Source: Nannobrachium achirus (Eukaryota > Chordata > Actinopteri > Myctophiformes > Myctophidae). From it: a DNA stretch of 64,000 nucleotides. Positions 40,048-53,100 of the stretch are shown in pieces. The position numbers were made by a program, and so were the translations under genes. Position 1 is the stretch's first letter; each line of letters starts with the position of its first letter. The DNA is taken from the NCBI GenBank assembly GCA_963921795.1, contig OY997650.1:20500862-20564861 (forward strand), in the 5' to 3' direction. A model generated the notes under the pieces. That model had not been told where the DNA came from. It worked only from the letters and a program-made list of their open reading frames with translations, and did no database searches.

Positions 40048-40427
40048 GAGCAAAGAAGGGGTGCAACTATTAATCAAATAATCGATTTTTGTATTCTTAA
40101 AAAGTAATTTAAATACAGTAAAAAAAAGGAAAAAAATGCTGATCTACAACCTCATGCACACTTAACATTGCGGCGCGTTATGAGCTTGTAGATCTGTTTT
40201 CGCTTGATACCGACAAAGCATAAAATAGCCTACAGCTTAAGTGGTCAATCCCATTAATATAATTAGTCGATTAGAAAAACATTTATTCAATTTATTTTGC
40301 ATTGATTTGTAGATGTATAAACAATACAAAATATATGTTTTTAAAGCACACTTATCAATTATTCCGAAAAATTATCAATAGGATAATCGCAAAGAAAATA
40401 AGCAATAGTTGCAGCCCTGGAGCAGAC
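40048..40427. mobile_element. hAT-like element, GGGCTGCAACTA ends
   Basis: aaggggtgcaactattaatc at 40056 and, inverted, CAGGGCTGCAACTATT ending 40419, with internal gataatcg/cgatt words typical of this fish family. Flanks gagcaaag and gagcagac agree at 6 of 8 bases. Contains a palindromic module at 40138-40202. Confidence 0.75.
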
Positions 40428-40749
40428 CCCACTGTATTTGGAATTCCCAGAGTGAAGTTGAACCTCATCCTCCATCTATCAATAAAAGACCTCTAGCTGA
40501 CTGCCAGGTCAACGGGGAATAAGGGGCTATAGGGCACATGCCAAGACAAACACTGGCCCAGGAGCCCCTGCCTGCAGCCACTTTGATTAAGCCAAGAAAA
40601 AAAAAAAACTTTGGGGCTGGGCTGAGCCGTGAGGTGGGGGACTAGGCCAGCTCACAGAGCAAGACCTGGGGAGACAGTAATTATCAGGAACAGGAGAGCG
40701 CTTCGAGCCACCACATTCCAAGGGCCATGTCACAATCGCTCAAGCATAA

Positions 40750-40753
<4 letters not shown>
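40428..40753. other. No gene recognised
   Basis: Short non-coding spacer. Confidence 0.45.

Positions 40754-40831
<78 letters not shown>
40754..40831. repeat. (CA)n microsatellite
   Basis: Uninterrupted CA array. Confidence 0.95.
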
Positions 40832-40833
<2 letters not shown>

Positions 40834-41352
40834 GCACACATGCACACTCCGTCCCGCGCTCACCGGCATCATCATCATCAGTAATGGAGGGAAATCAGTG
40901 TGGCTGCAACTGGCAATAAATAAATAAATGGAGCAATAGAGGCCTCCCTCTGTGCCACACATTGAGACAACAGAGGGGAGAAACGCTCAACAGAATTTGT
41001 CAGATGAGTGCTGGTGAGCCGCATCTGTAACGGGAACAATAGACAGAGGCTGCTGGTGCAACGGTTTGAGAAGGGAAAGCTGACTGGAGGAACAATCCTG
41101 CACAGAGTACAGCTGCTGCGCCGTACTGGGAGCTCTCCAGTGCTTTCTGCATGCTGCGCAGGTTCCAAACGCACGTCTACACGCGTGACTGTAATAGATG
41201 GACATCATAAATCAAGCTAATTAACTCTCATTCAAACACAGCACCAAGGATTTGATGATATGCAAAAAAGGGACGCATCGTGTTTTAGCTACATTAAGTT
41301 CCAACATTTGCATGGCAGTACACATCAAAGTAAAAGACAGTATAAAAATCAC
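40832..41352. other. No gene recognised
   Basis: Repeat-poor non-coding sequence. Confidence 0.45.
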
Positions 41353-41384
41353 GCACGCACGCACGCACGCACGCACACAGGCAC

Positions 41385-41436
<52 letters not shown>
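41353..41436. repeat. (CACG)n then (CA)n
   Basis: GCAC tetranucleotides, then pure CA, then (CT)4. Confidence 0.95.
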
Positions 41437-41439
<3 letters not shown>

Positions 41440-42014
41440 CTCTCTAAAAATGTGTTTTCCATGATAAGTAATGTGGTAGCTGAACATCTTAAAAGAAGAA
41501 GAAAAAATAGTTATAAAGGGGTCTACACAGCAAAATCCTGAGTGTTAATGCAACTCTGAAAGTAACACCAACAATGTAGTGAGCCATGAACCTCGCCAGC
41601 TGCTGACATTTCTATTTTTCTAAGACGAGACTGACAAAATAGTCTTCACTCTCCAACTGAAGGCTTTTACGGTGTTTTTGCCTGGCAATTTCGGTGGAAG
41701 GACAAAGATGCACTTTGTGACTTCTTTTTAGTTGTTGTTTGACCCCCTCCGATCACTAAATGCGCAAATCAATACACATAGGATTCCAAATGAACCTCAA
41801 AATTCTTGTCTGCCCAATTGCCATCACTAGATTTGGGGGAAGGTTTTTTTCATTGTCTAAAAAGCGGCAGCAGTTTGGAAATCCATGACGTTAATCCAAT
41901 CGTCCACAACTCTGCAATGTTTTGTAAATATGTCACCAGTGAAATATTCGTCTCTTCAATGATCACTAAACTTTCTCCTTCCTCAAAAAGTCTATATCAA
42001 TATCACAGATTTTA
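41437..42014. other. No gene recognised
   Basis: Non-coding. Confidence 0.45.
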
Positions 42015-42120
42015 TCAATTTACAATTACAATTTAGGCATTTGGCAGACACTCTTAATTATCATACGTTGTGAACCCTCAAATTCTAAAAGAATTCACAG
42101 ACGCTTTCATCCAAACACTG
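42015..42120. mobile_element. Fish SINE/LINE tail fragments
   Basis: aatttaggcatttggcagac and cacagacgctttcatccaaa are two worn copies of the 'catttagcagacgctttcatccaaagcgac' type tail shared by several fish SINE families. Confidence 0.55.
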
Positions 42121-43329
42121 TTGTTGTCATACAGGTTATTTTAGCGTTGGGTAACGATGGAAGGGGTCAGAGAGAGATACCGGTATGCCCACCACACGCT
42201 AACCGCTCCTACATCTGGCTTTATCTGTATGTACGCTGTACGGTATGTACGTTTAAAGTCTTCATGCTTTACTGCTATTTTCCTGAAAATGTTTTTCCAC
42301 AGGTTTCTTTCCCTGTTTTGCCTTTCTAATTCTTATGGCGAATGGAGCATATTTTTGCAGAAACCCGCAAATAACAAGAAACCACTCGATTCCCTTAAAC
42401 CTTAAACTTCAAAGCCAGAGAAGGTCATAAATAGCAGATCTACAAGCTCAATGTTCTGCCAATCTACTGTCTTGCCAATGGCATGACGCGTGACGTTTTG
42501 AAATGGCACATCTGTATGTCCGTCCCGCAAAGCTGGACGTTTAATGAAATTAACTCATATAAAAGGCACCGCCCACTTCACGCAGGGTGTGATTTCTTTT
42601 CTGTCCAGACAACCTTATATCTAGCAAGCTAAGGTAACAGCTGACCAACAGATTAATATTCTTTATACATTAAGTTTTCCAGGAAAAAGAACATAGGTTC
42701 ATAGGTTGTTACTACTGTCCGTTTTAAACCGTCTCAAAAACGCACATTTCTTGGCCAAGCTTTCTTCCCACTTGGCAATGGGCTGTAATGAGCTTGGCAA
42801 AGCTGTCCCATTGGAGGCCCATGTGTATACCAGACAACATAAACACAGACAGCTGTGTCAAAGGGCACGAGATAGCCTGTAGAGACTCATTCATCTCTTT
42901 TGTCTCTCTCTTTGTTTAGGGTCCACATCATTCCACCCCGGCAACAGCCAGCTGTAGTCTGCCTCTATCCCGGGCTGACAGATCAAAACAAACCATTTAG
43001 CAGCTCCTCTCCAGTGCACATGACCTTTGTACCTGAACACTTCACCTCTCTCCTCACACAACCCAGCCTCCCACCTCGTTTTCTCCCAACATCTCGTCTC
43101 ACCCGAATCCCCTCCTCGATCCCTCTCTCCCCCCTGATTCAGCCCCACTCCAGGGCAGGCTTCCATGCATAAATACCAACAATGAGGATTTGTCACACAA
43201 TAAAGCTGCCATTAAACTGGGTGTTTTTAGTTTGTTTTGTTTAATATGATACATTTGCTTTGTGGAGACTGAGGAGGCTGCAACTGAACATTGTAAAGGG
43301 TTGATTTGATAGCTGAGTAGGCAAACTAT
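42121..43329. other. No gene recognised
   Basis: Single module arm at 42428-42450 (aaatagcagatctacaagct). The rest is non-coding. Confidence 0.45.
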
Positions 43330-43563
43330 TTGGATTCGATAAGCTCCACAAAAAAAATCAACTTGCGCTACTCATCTGCAATGTACGGACTGCTGCACCC
43401 ACACTCAGCAACTGTGGGTGCATTCATTTCACCAAAAATCGCAAGGCCGTATGGATTTTTGAACAAAGATGTTCTCCATGCTCTGTCCACCAAAAATGTA
43501 CCCAAATACCCTGATAAAGGATATGAAAGGATAAAAAGGCCTTCGTACCGCAACACTAAATAA
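43330..43563 (+). CDS. Unrecognised 77-codon open frame
   Basis: The frame ends ARPYGFLNKDVLHA, then VPKYPDKGYERIKRPSYRNT and Lys. The Lys/Tyr/Arg-rich C-terminus looks more protein-like than other short frames here, and it is not built from a simple repeat. No acceptor, polyadenylation signal or homologue was recognised. It may be a processed-pseudogene fragment or chance. Confidence 0.2.
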   Translation: MDSISSTKKINLRYSSAMYGLLHPHSATVGAFISPKIARPYGFLNKDVLHALSTKNVPKYPDKGYERIKRPSYRNTK

Positions 43564-43778
43564 TACAGTAATGACAAAAATAGTTTAATTTTGTTTCACT
43601 TCAAGGAAATGTGCAATGCTCAATTGACCTTTCCATTTCACCACTGGACAGTGGAACTCTTAGCTTCTGTAAGCATCTGGACAAGAATGAGGTCATTAGT
43701 CAGAGTCAAGGTCACACATATGTGTTGAATCCATTCTCCTCTGTCCATGAGATCAAAGATCTGATTTACTGTATTTTT

Positions 43779-43962
43779 GCCAGACCCATGAAATGGGTAG
43801 GCCTACATAAGCAAATGTCGGTCTGTCTGTCCGGGTTTTCTATATAAAGGGTATATATGATGATGACATGATGATGACATGCCTACAAAAGGCATGATGT
43901 CATAAATGATGATGAGGGTTGGCAGAACCGGGGTCTGGCACAACCAGGTTGACCTGGTCTAG
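43779..43962 (+). mobile_element. GCCAGACCCATG repeat, copy B
   Basis: Matches 6365-6537 almost base for base (e.g. tatataaagggtatatatga, 'gacatgcctacaaaaggcat'), except a short replaced segment before ggggtctggcacaacc. Confidence 0.75.
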
Positions 43963-45149
43963 TTAAGATAGGTCCGCTGTGGTCAAGACATGGGTTCCAT
44001 CCAAGAGGCCAGAGCTTTCAGTTCTGTCTCTGCCTGGCTACCTTGGCTGATTTAATGACCTCGCACAGCTGGACCAGCAGAGGGAGAGAGTGAGAAATGG
44101 GACAGGAACCAAGGAAAAATGGGAAGCATACAATAGACTGCAATCATAGTCAGGATCACACACACAAAAGAGAGAGAAAGAAAGAACTGACATCCCAGAA
44201 ATATACATATAGATCTCATGATTTCACATCTGCAGCCTATTGCACCCATGATACATTTCTTATCCACTAGTAACAGCAAAATATAGGCTGCTGAAATCCC
44301 AACAACATCACAGGACAAAAGAAAAAGCTTCATTTCAATACTTTTCCATTCATGTCACGCCATTACTCCCGTCCTCTCTCACCACTGTACTATTGTTCCT
44401 TTTGGTCATTCCTCCATCCTCTCTCAATCTCATTTTCATACATTGCACTGCTCTTCCTCTTTCTGAGACCTCGTAGGATATACCAGTAGCTGCAATTCAT
44501 TCCTCTATCCCTCAATACTGGCTTTCATTTCGATCTGCCAGTCAAAAAGGCTGTCACTGTGTCACATGTGGCCCCCCTATTTCACTACCTCTTTTTCTCC
44601 ATTGCTTTCGTATTCCAAATGGATGTAGTGAAGAGAGACGCTCAGAAAATGGCAACTGTCAAAACGTGCGCTTCTCCCCAAATAAGACATGGGAAAACCG
44701 GCTCTAAAGAGAGAAAAGATAGCGTCACATCTCAAACTCATCACAAACCTTATGTACTGTGTAGACAAACAACTCATTCCTCAAACTTGAGCTTGTGTGC
44801 GTGCTGTCAGACTGTGTAAGGTAGGCCTATAGAATCCTACTTAGGGATATGTTGCAGAATATGTAGCTCTCCATCTCCCAGGCAGGATGAATCAATTTAA
44901 CTGGAATCCAATAGTGTCTCCGCTGGCTCATAATTCTGGCCCTTACAAACCAACCGACCTATGTGACACTGCCAGTTAACTGGCAGGACTACCAAGGCCA
45001 AAAGTTAATCAAAACATCACTTGGGGCATTTAGCCAACAACAACAGCATAAAGAGTCAGAGACCGGATGGGCACCTGACAAAAAACCCTGACCTGAAGGT
45101 CCTCTCCTTTGAAATTAATTTAGTTAACCATGAGATCAAGGTGCAGGTG
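43963..45149. other. No gene recognised
   Basis: Pyrimidine-rich 44340-44470; otherwise non-coding. Confidence 0.5.
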
Positions 45150-45480
45150 CTGTAAGCCAGCTGGTATATTCAAATAGCTGAACCTGTGGGCCACATTACA
45201 CAAATGACAAGGGGCCAGGGGCCAGTTGATAAAATGATGATATTGTTCTTAACTGACACTGTTTTCTGTCAAAATAAACACAGTGGTATTAAATTTGCTC
45301 TGAATGCGTGCCCCCAGTTTTCCATTTCTGGATGATTATTCATGTAATCTAATTAGACTAAAGATAGGATGATATAAAGATGCTTTTTTATTTTTTATTA
45401 TTGATTGGTGGGCCAGTCGAAATTGTGCCATGGGCCGGAAGTGGCCTGTGGGCCTGAGTTTGAGTATCACTGCTGTAGGC
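45150..45480. mobile_element. hAT-like element with 8-bp duplication ctgtaRgc
   Basis: The element is 45158-45472: CAGCTGGTATATTCAAAT and, inverted, CAGTGATACTCAAACTCAGG. Flanks are ctgtaagc and ctgtaggc (7 of 8). 'gggccggaagtggcctgtgg' is the known text of this fish family. Confidence 0.8.
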
Positions 45481-46886
45481 TATAATTAAGAATATTTATG
45501 TAGAGTTTATTTAAAGGTTGACGTATGTCATGTTGTTCAATAAAGGGGAAAGGGGAGAGAAGTTATCTGCAAGGCTGACAACAAAATGATTAAATTCAGA
45601 TCAGGCTAGAAACAAATTTCTCTCTGGCACCTCTGAATTCAGATCAAATGACACAGCATAAATATGAATGAGTAAGAATCCAGTTTATAGGGGAACAACA
45701 CAACACTACATTTAAAATCGTGTCATTTGGAAGCCCACCGTTTTGTCAGCAGTGAACACCTGCAACAGAATAACCGTTTCCAGTACCCACCCTTGCCATG
45801 CCCTGTAGCTCCGGAGGCAATGAATATGGAACAAGTGACTGTCATAGTTACCTGCGGCATTTATCATGCAAATGCCGCTGGTTCAGGGAGGACAGAACAA
45901 CTAACAAAGTTGTTTCAAAATGTGAAAGAAAGACGCAACTGGCTGAAGAAATCCAAGAGTAGACTAGTCAGTAGTCAGAGGCAGCAGACCTCACATTCCT
46001 CCAAATAAAAAAGGAAAGGTAAATAATGGGGTAAAAGGTCTAACAACAAAAATAAGGGGAACATAATAATATAATATGGCTTTCATAGGATTTGGGCTGT
46101 CATATCATATGGGTGATTGGGTGTATAGGAGAGCATTCGTGTCTTTACGCAAGGAGAATGCAATTATGCATTCAAGTGAGCTAACGTTCAATCCTCTTTA
46201 ACCTGCCGTTGCGTCGCCACTGCGATGCGTTCAGGTGACACATGAATAAATAAGTGCGCGACACACAGCGCTTCCCAGCAGGTCTCTGGGGCAACCTGAG
46301 ATAATCCATGCACCTGATACCTCAAACAGCACACATTAGCTACTACTACACTAGTTACCCCATCACTACCATAGGCCCACATCAAAGCAAAGAGATTCTT
46401 CAACTGACACTTGGGAGAGAAAAAGAAAAAAACACAACATTCACAGGAAGAACACTATAGCCTACTATTTTTGTTTCAATTAGGCTACCTTGCGGGTCTG
46501 TCCCTTGTCTCCCAAGAGAGGTAATAAAACAAGTTATAAAAACTCCACTCTTAATGAGTTCATGAATTGGCATTGCGCTGCGACGCGCCAAGAACCTCGG
46601 GGAAGTGAAGAATTGACTCGTGGGTCAATGTTTTAACACACTCCCAACATAATGGATAGACTAAACGCCATTCTTTCATATAAAAGCATGCACCTGCTGG
46701 CTGGCTGCTTAATGTGTCAGCCCGGAACCCCTGTTTAATTTCTGCTCGTTTTTAAAGCTGCTCATTCCATTACATTAATGTCCTCCTACCTGCCTGCCTG
46801 CTCCGTGTCCGTCGGTGGCTGAGTGCTTTGAGCTTCGATTGACTGTCCTGCTGTGATGCGATGCGAGGTGTCTGCGTCTCTCTCTC

Positions 46887-46928
<42 letters not shown>

Positions 46929-47542
46929 CCTCTCTCTACCTCTCTCTCTCTCTCTCCCTCCCTCTCTCTACCCCCCACTTCTCTCCCCTTTCCACGCCAC
47001 GCTAAGAATTTTCAGAAAAGTATCCTACTAAGCACTAGCAGGCACCTATAACTGCTCACCTGTTTCACACGTTGCACCAATTAGCCTACTGGTTGTTCTC
47101 CCCACTCCCCAGCCATGTGTTTCATCCCTGTCCCTCTTCATTTTCGCAAAGTAGGACATTCTTCTGGTCAATGCTCCATACAGCATTATGTCTATACACA
47201 AAACCCCCCAAAAAAGTTTGTAACCCTTTTCATCTGGCTTACAGTAGGTAGGCTTCTTGTAACCTTTTTAATATGTATTTTATCTTATCTTGTATTTATA
47301 TTATCTTATTTTATTTTAAATGAGCCCTATTAAGTAGTAGGCTATAGAATATAGCCTAATATGAATATATAGTTCAGCCATGGAGGTGGAGATTGTCGGT
47401 GTAGTGGCCCCATCTAGTGTACACACCGAAGATTTCTAAGTGAACTGAAATTAATTAGAGAAACATGCACTTGTATGAATCCTTTGACGGTCTTTTGGGG
47501 CCCTCTTGTGGTCAAAGCGTAATACTACACACAAGCTTGTGT
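45481..47542. other. No gene recognised
   Basis: Contains a 9-bp-arm palindrome gcggcattt..aaatgccgc at 45854-45878 holding an octamer ATGCAAAT. (CT)n at 46879-46970. No exon seen. Confidence 0.45.
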
Positions 47543-47725
47543 TTAAAGGAGTAGTTCACCCCCAAAATGACTTTTTTTCTATTGATTATTCCCCCCATGG
47601 AGACTTCAGTTCAATAATACTTTTTAAATTTACCCCCATTCGTTCCGGATGGGGACCCAAATGGATTTGGGTCCCCATCCGGAATCAAGGGGGGTAAATG
47701 TACTCTAAATCAATTTTTTGTCTTA
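47543..47725. mobile_element. TTAA-type element end with perfect hairpin
   Basis: TTAA at 47543 then AGGAGTAGTTCACCCCC, a frequent fish MITE end; the other end is not evident. At 47643-47684, TTCCGGATGGGGACCCAAAT and its exact complement are separated by 2 bp. Outer tttaccccc/gggggtaaa also pairs. Confidence 0.65.
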
Positions 47726-47839
47726 ATTTCCCTAGGGTTCGACCATGTACATTTTATACACTATCGTCTAATCTGTAAAGAACTTGCTGTAGTCTCTGCA
47801 CCCCCCTTATCAGACGAAATTTGGTTGAGATCTGGTGAT

Positions 47840-48055
47840 CAGTGGTGTAAAGTAACTAAGTAGACATTTACTCAAGTACTGTAGTACAATTTTGAGGTAC
47901 CTTTACTTTACTGGAGTATTTCCAATTTTCTATTCTTTTAGTTCTACTCATTTACATTTCAGAGGCAAATATTGTACTTTTACTCCACTACAGTTTCCAC
48001 TAAACTTGACTTACTAGTTACTTTGTAGATTTTGATTAATATTACAAAACATAAG
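47840..48055 (+). mobile_element. hAT-like CAGTGGTGTAAAGTAACT element
   Basis: Starts CAGTGGTGTAAAGTAACTAA and continues 'ctcaagtactgtagtacaat', 'ttttactccactacagtt'. The opposite end is missing; followed by LINE sequence. Confidence 0.75.
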
Positions 48056-48245
48056 CACTTCAGCATTCTGCTTCTATGGGCTGACGGCTTGGAATAAACT
48101 CCCAGCCTCTGTGGATAGCATCAAAGCACAACTCAAGACCTATTTCTTCAATTGCTTTAAGCTGATTTTTAAAGCTCTGTGCTGTTATTCATGTCCGCAC
48201 TTTTTTAAAAATGTTTTTAATGTTTTATGTTTTTACTATTTTTCA
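48056..48245 (+). pseudogene. LINE RT C-terminal fragment
   Basis: Plus-strand frame LTAWNKLPASVDSIKAQLKT then YFFNCFKLIFKAL, the 'W..LP.S....S...K..LKTYFF' end of L2-type RT proteins. About 40 codons. Confidence 0.65.
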
Positions 48246-48267
48246 TTTCTGCTTTAGGCCCCATTGT

Positions 48268-48769
<502 letters not shown>

Positions 48770-49209
48770 ACTTATCTCCCGATTTGTACTTTTTCAGGTA
48801 AGCACTTCATTTGCTCTTTGAGCTGCATTTTGTCATGAAAGGTACATGCTACATGCTGGGGGCCACACAACACTGCAGGTAGCATGTTGTTGAGGTTGTT
48901 TGTGTGCGGAACTGTCAACCAGTAAGCCTGTTTGCTTTTGTATCGTTTCCTTCGCTTTTATTATTTTCTATCTTGTACAGTATGGTCTACAATGAGAATG
49001 TGTTTTATGTTGTCAGGCCTAGGTCTGTTCTGATGCCGTTATCGTGGATTTGCCTGTCCACATTGTTTGGGGTAAGGCCTCTTCATAACATGTAGGTATT
49101 TAAACTGGAGAAATGTGAGTACCGGTAGCCTATTATTGCGACCAAGTTCGCAGTTTAGTATGTGAAACGGCAAATGTTGGCTCCGTCCATCTGGACGTGT
49201 ACACTTTTT
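48770..49209. other. No gene recognised
   Basis: Non-coding. Confidence 0.45.
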
Positions 49210-49620
49210 TACGGTCTATGGGTTTGCCGCTCTGACATAATGCTCTGACATCACTGTGATGTCAGGGGAACCACTCTAACATAATGGGTTTGCCGCTCTG
49301 ACATCATGTTCTGACATCACTCAGATGTCAGGGGAGAATGGGGTTTCCGCTCTGACTTCACTGTGATGTCACACTAACAGAATCCCTTTTATGCCCATAT
49401 ATGGAGTTCCCTGATGTCATCAATATTAAGCCCATATCTCTAACAGGACTTCATATGGGAATGCCCATACATGGAGGCCATATCAGCCACATACCACACT
49501 AACAGAATCCATATATGACCAAGACAGATGGCCACAGACAAAAACTGTGTGGCTGGTTCTACAGACAGGGATCTCCATGTATGGGCATAAAAGGGTAAGG
49601 TGTCAGATGTCATAGACATC
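49210..49620. repeat. Dispersed repeat, 'ctgacatcac / cccatatatgg' family
   Basis: Repeats of ctgacatcactgtgatgtca followed by 'tatgcccatatatggag', and the inverse agggatctccatgtatgggc at 49567. Same family as 24530-24694 and 7120-7200. Confidence 0.7.
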
Positions 49621-50282
49621 ATTGGACTTGCAGCAAACTGTCTCCTCACAATCAGCTTACAAAATATTCACATAACATTTGTCACATTGGTCTCAAATGT
49701 CACAATACGGTACATAGGCCTACACAACAGTAGGCATGCACATTACAATTAGGATTGCATCTGAAATTAATACACTACCCGACCGGCTATTAAAGTGATA
49801 TTTTATAAGAAAGTAAAAAAAAAACAATAAAGTAAATGTAGTACAAAACACAAAATAAAGGGAGCAACAGAAACATACCTGCACAGAAATAAATAAAATA
49901 AATCAGCAGCATTAAAAACACAGAAGACGCACGTGTGCACTCTGCAGCACACAAAGCCAACAATGAAACATCATGCTGCACGTTCTGTGTGAGTCCTCAC
50001 AAGTAGCCTACTGCTAAACAGTAAACTATCAAAAAGTTCACTAAGACACCCACTCTTCTACAAAGTACACAATACACTCGTTTTTGACAGATTACATTGG
50101 TTTATTTGGTTATGTCAGAAATCTCTCAAGAGCCAGGACCAAAACAAACTCACCGTCACAGTCAGTGTGAGGGGAGAAGAGAAAGCGCACACAGGTAGAT
50201 GACGTTAACCAGGAAGTGAGGACTTCAAAATAAAATAAAATCTCCCAAAACGTCTATTGTGGAATCACTGGCGCCTAAAGCC
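49621..50282. other. No gene recognised
   Basis: Non-coding; a worn hAT-type fragment may lie near 49990-50100. Confidence 0.4.
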
Positions 50283-50526
50283 GACATCATAGTCGCCTGG
50301 GCGGTGGAAGGCTTTACACCGCGGTGTAGTCTTTTCGAGTCTTTTTGAGTCATGAAACTACAACGTTACGTCATTCCTCGCGGTGGAGAGCTTTACACCG
50401 CAAGTCCCAACACATCTCTCTGTTTTTACTATCAGACAGACAGGCTCTACACCCCGTTCACTGATTGGTCGATCTAGACCAGTCAGTCACGGTGTACAGG
50501 ACTCCACCGTGAGTGACTATGATGTC
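50283..50526. mobile_element. Foldback element with GACATCATAGTC ends
   Basis: GACATCATAGTC..GCGGTGGA at the left and TCCACCGT..GACTATGATGTC at the right. The interior repeats 'gcggtg..gctttacaccgc'. Confidence 0.7.
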
Positions 50527-51035
50527 CTACACTTATTTTCTGACTTGAGGTGGAAAGCTCTCCACCGGTGGATAGCTCTCCACCGTACACTCTGATACGG
50601 GCTTAACTCTGTCCCCACTAGCTAGGGGGAGCACAAAGCTAGGAGACATTTGGCGAAAAATCTGGTATTTCTGGTTATAAAGTCGGCTAAAATTTGTATT
50701 TTGGGTATAAAGTCGACTAAAACGGGTTTCCTTTATCACGTCATTTTCGGGTGTCTTTGGGGCTTCAGGGGAGGACCTGGATATGTTCCCTGCAAGCAAG
50801 CCTGCACTGGCCCTGTCCAGGCCCACTTAGGGCTGGCCAAAGGGCCCCCTGTAGGCAGCCCACACTGGGCCCCAGAGGGTTTGAACATCGGCAAAGTGTT
50901 GGCTCCCAAGTGCTGGGCCTGTGTGGGCAGCCCTGACTTTATGTCAGATACAATGCAACCCATTGTCATTGACCACCATTACAACATACATTTTATATTA
51001 TATTACTAGAAAAGAAAATTCCCTTATCTCGACAG
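50527..51035. repeat. Probable repeat DNA with short direct repeats
   Basis: ggttataaagtcggctaaaa and 'gggtataaagtcgactaaaa' follow each other at 50672-50722. 50760-50940 is GGGCC-rich. Confidence 0.4.
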
Positions 51036-52789
51036 CCACCTGGGTGTATCATAGAGTTGACGGGTCTCCTCTCGACATCCAAAGAACTTCGACAACACCG
51101 GCGTGTCAGAGTGGGGCCTGCTCCAGATCTGGGCCATGGAGACGTGTTTTCCGGGGGCCTGGGCCTGTCGGAGTGGCGCGCGCTCCAGAACCGGGCCTTG
51201 GAGACGTGTTCCCGGGGGCCTGGGTGTGTTGGACTGGGTGTGTGATAGAGTTGACAGGCCTCCTATCAGCATCCAGGGAACCTTGGAGGCGGTGTTATTC
51301 TACTGTTATTCTATAGATAATCTGCTGTTTGTTCAGTTTTTAATAAGTTGTTGTTGATGTATTACAGGTTCGGTTTCACGAAAGAAGCTCCAGCTTGTTG
51401 CCCTCCTCTTGACATCCAAGGAAATGTCGCGGTTCCCTTCTCTCGGGAAACGCGACGACGCCTAGATGTATGATAGAGTTGACGAGCCTCCTCTCGACAT
51501 CCAAAGAACTTTGACGACACCGGGGTGTCGGAGTGGGCCTGCTCCAGAACCGGGCCTTGGAGCCGTGTTCCGGGGCCTGGGCGTGTCGGAGCGGTTGTAG
51601 TGATTAAGGGTTGATATGAACGCACAATTATAGCTTTTTAGTATCTTAATCACAGCACTGAATACCAAAAGACTTTTCACCTGTGTCACAACTTTACTCT
51701 CCCCCTCTCCCCCTCTGATGTCTCAATTAGACACAGTCCTGCCGTCAATGCCTGCCCTCTTCTTGATGACGCCTGGGTGTGTGGTAGAGATGACCCGGCC
51801 CTCCTCTCGACATCCAGAGAACTGTCGCAGTTCCCTCTTCTTGATGTCCATGGAAACGCGACGAGGTCTGGGTGTGTGATAGAGTTGACGGGCCTCCTAT
51901 CAGCATCCAGGGAACCTTGGCAGCGGTGTTATTCTACTGTTATTCTACTGATAATCTGCTGTTTGTTCAGTTTTTAATAAGTTGTTGTTGATGTATTACA
52001 GGTTCGGTTTTCACGAAAGAAGCTCCAGCTTGTTGCCCTCCTCTCGACATCCAGGGAAATGTCGTGGTTCCCTTCTCTTGGGAAATGCGACGACGCCTGG
52101 ATGTACGATAGAGTTGACGGGCCTCTTCTCGACATCCAAAGAACTTTGACGATACCGGTGTGTCGGAGTGGGCCTGCTCCAGAACCTGGCCTTGGAGACT
52201 TGTTCCGGGGCCTGGGCGTGTCAGAGTGGGTGTAGTGATTAAGGATCGATATGGACGCACAATTATAGCTTATTAGTAGCATAATCACAGCACTGGATAC
52301 CAAAAGACTTTCCCCCTGTGTCACAACTTGACTCTCCCCCTCTGATGTCTCAATTTGCCACGGTCCTGCCTACAATGCCTGCCCTCCTCTTGACGACGCC
52401 TGGGTGGGTGGTAGAGTTGTCTTCCTCTCGACATCCAGAGAATTGTCGCGGTTCCCTTTTCTTGACGTCCAGGGAAACGCGACGACATCTGGGTGTGTGA
52501 TAGAGTTGACGGGCTTCCTATCAGCATCCAGGGAACCTTGGCAGCTGTGTTATTCTACTGTTTTTCTACTGATAATCTGCTGTTTGTTCAGTTTTTAATA
52601 AGTTGTTGTTGATGTGTTACAGTTTCGGTTTTCACGAAGGAAGCTCCAGCTTGTTGCCCTCCTCTCAACATCCAGGGAAATGACGCGGTTCCCTCCTCTC
52701 GACATCCAGGCAAACGCAACGACGCCTGGGTGTGTGATAGAGTTGATGGGGCTCCTCTCGACATCCAGGGAACTGGATGTCGAGAGGAG
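51036..52789 (+). repeat. Minisatellite with ~630-bp higher-order unit
   Basis: cctatcagcatccagggaac occurs at 51262, 51896 and 52517 (spacing 634 and 621). About 15 'ctcgacatccagrgaa' submotifs are scattered in each phase. About 2.7 higher-order units. The array ends in an inverted submotif: CTCCTCTCGACATCCAG-ggaa-CTGGATGTCGAGAGGAG (52752-52789). Confidence 0.88.
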
Positions 52790-52794
52790 TGCAC

Positions 52795-53045
52795 TCTATC
52801 GAATCCCCAGGGGCCCTTGGGACCTTTCTGGAAGAATTGGACACTGATCAGTTCAGTTCCCCATCTCCCCCTACCCACGAAGCAGGTAATGTACTGGACT
52901 TTGTGTTCTCCAGAGCCTGCTCTCCCTCTAACCTTTCTGTTACCCCTCTAGAATACTCAGACCACTATTTCATAACTTTCTCCCTTTCCCTCTTTACCCT
53001 CCTACCTAAATTGAAACCCCTGACCGTTGTATGGCAAAATTCATA
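52795..53045 (+). pseudogene. LINE endonuclease C-terminal fragment
   Basis: The plus-strand frame contains THEAGNVLDFVFSRACSPSN and TPLEYSDHYFITFSLSL. 'T...G..LD.VF.R ... SDH' is the end of the apurinic-type endonuclease of non-LTR retrotransposons, with the conserved SDH. No RT follows; the frame stops at the TAGA repeats. Confidence 0.75.
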
Positions 53046-53100
53046 TAGATAGATATAGATAGATAGATACCTTTATTATCCCAAGGGGGAAATTCAGTAA
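53046..53100 (-). mobile_element. Rex1-like LINE 3' tail
   Basis: (TAGA)n then tacctttattatcccaaggg, as at 735-775. Only ~55 bp. Confidence 0.75.

Noticed and set aside
51036-52789. CRISPR array
   Set aside because: Submotifs are irregular, spacers are themselves repeated, and the setting is eukaryotic.
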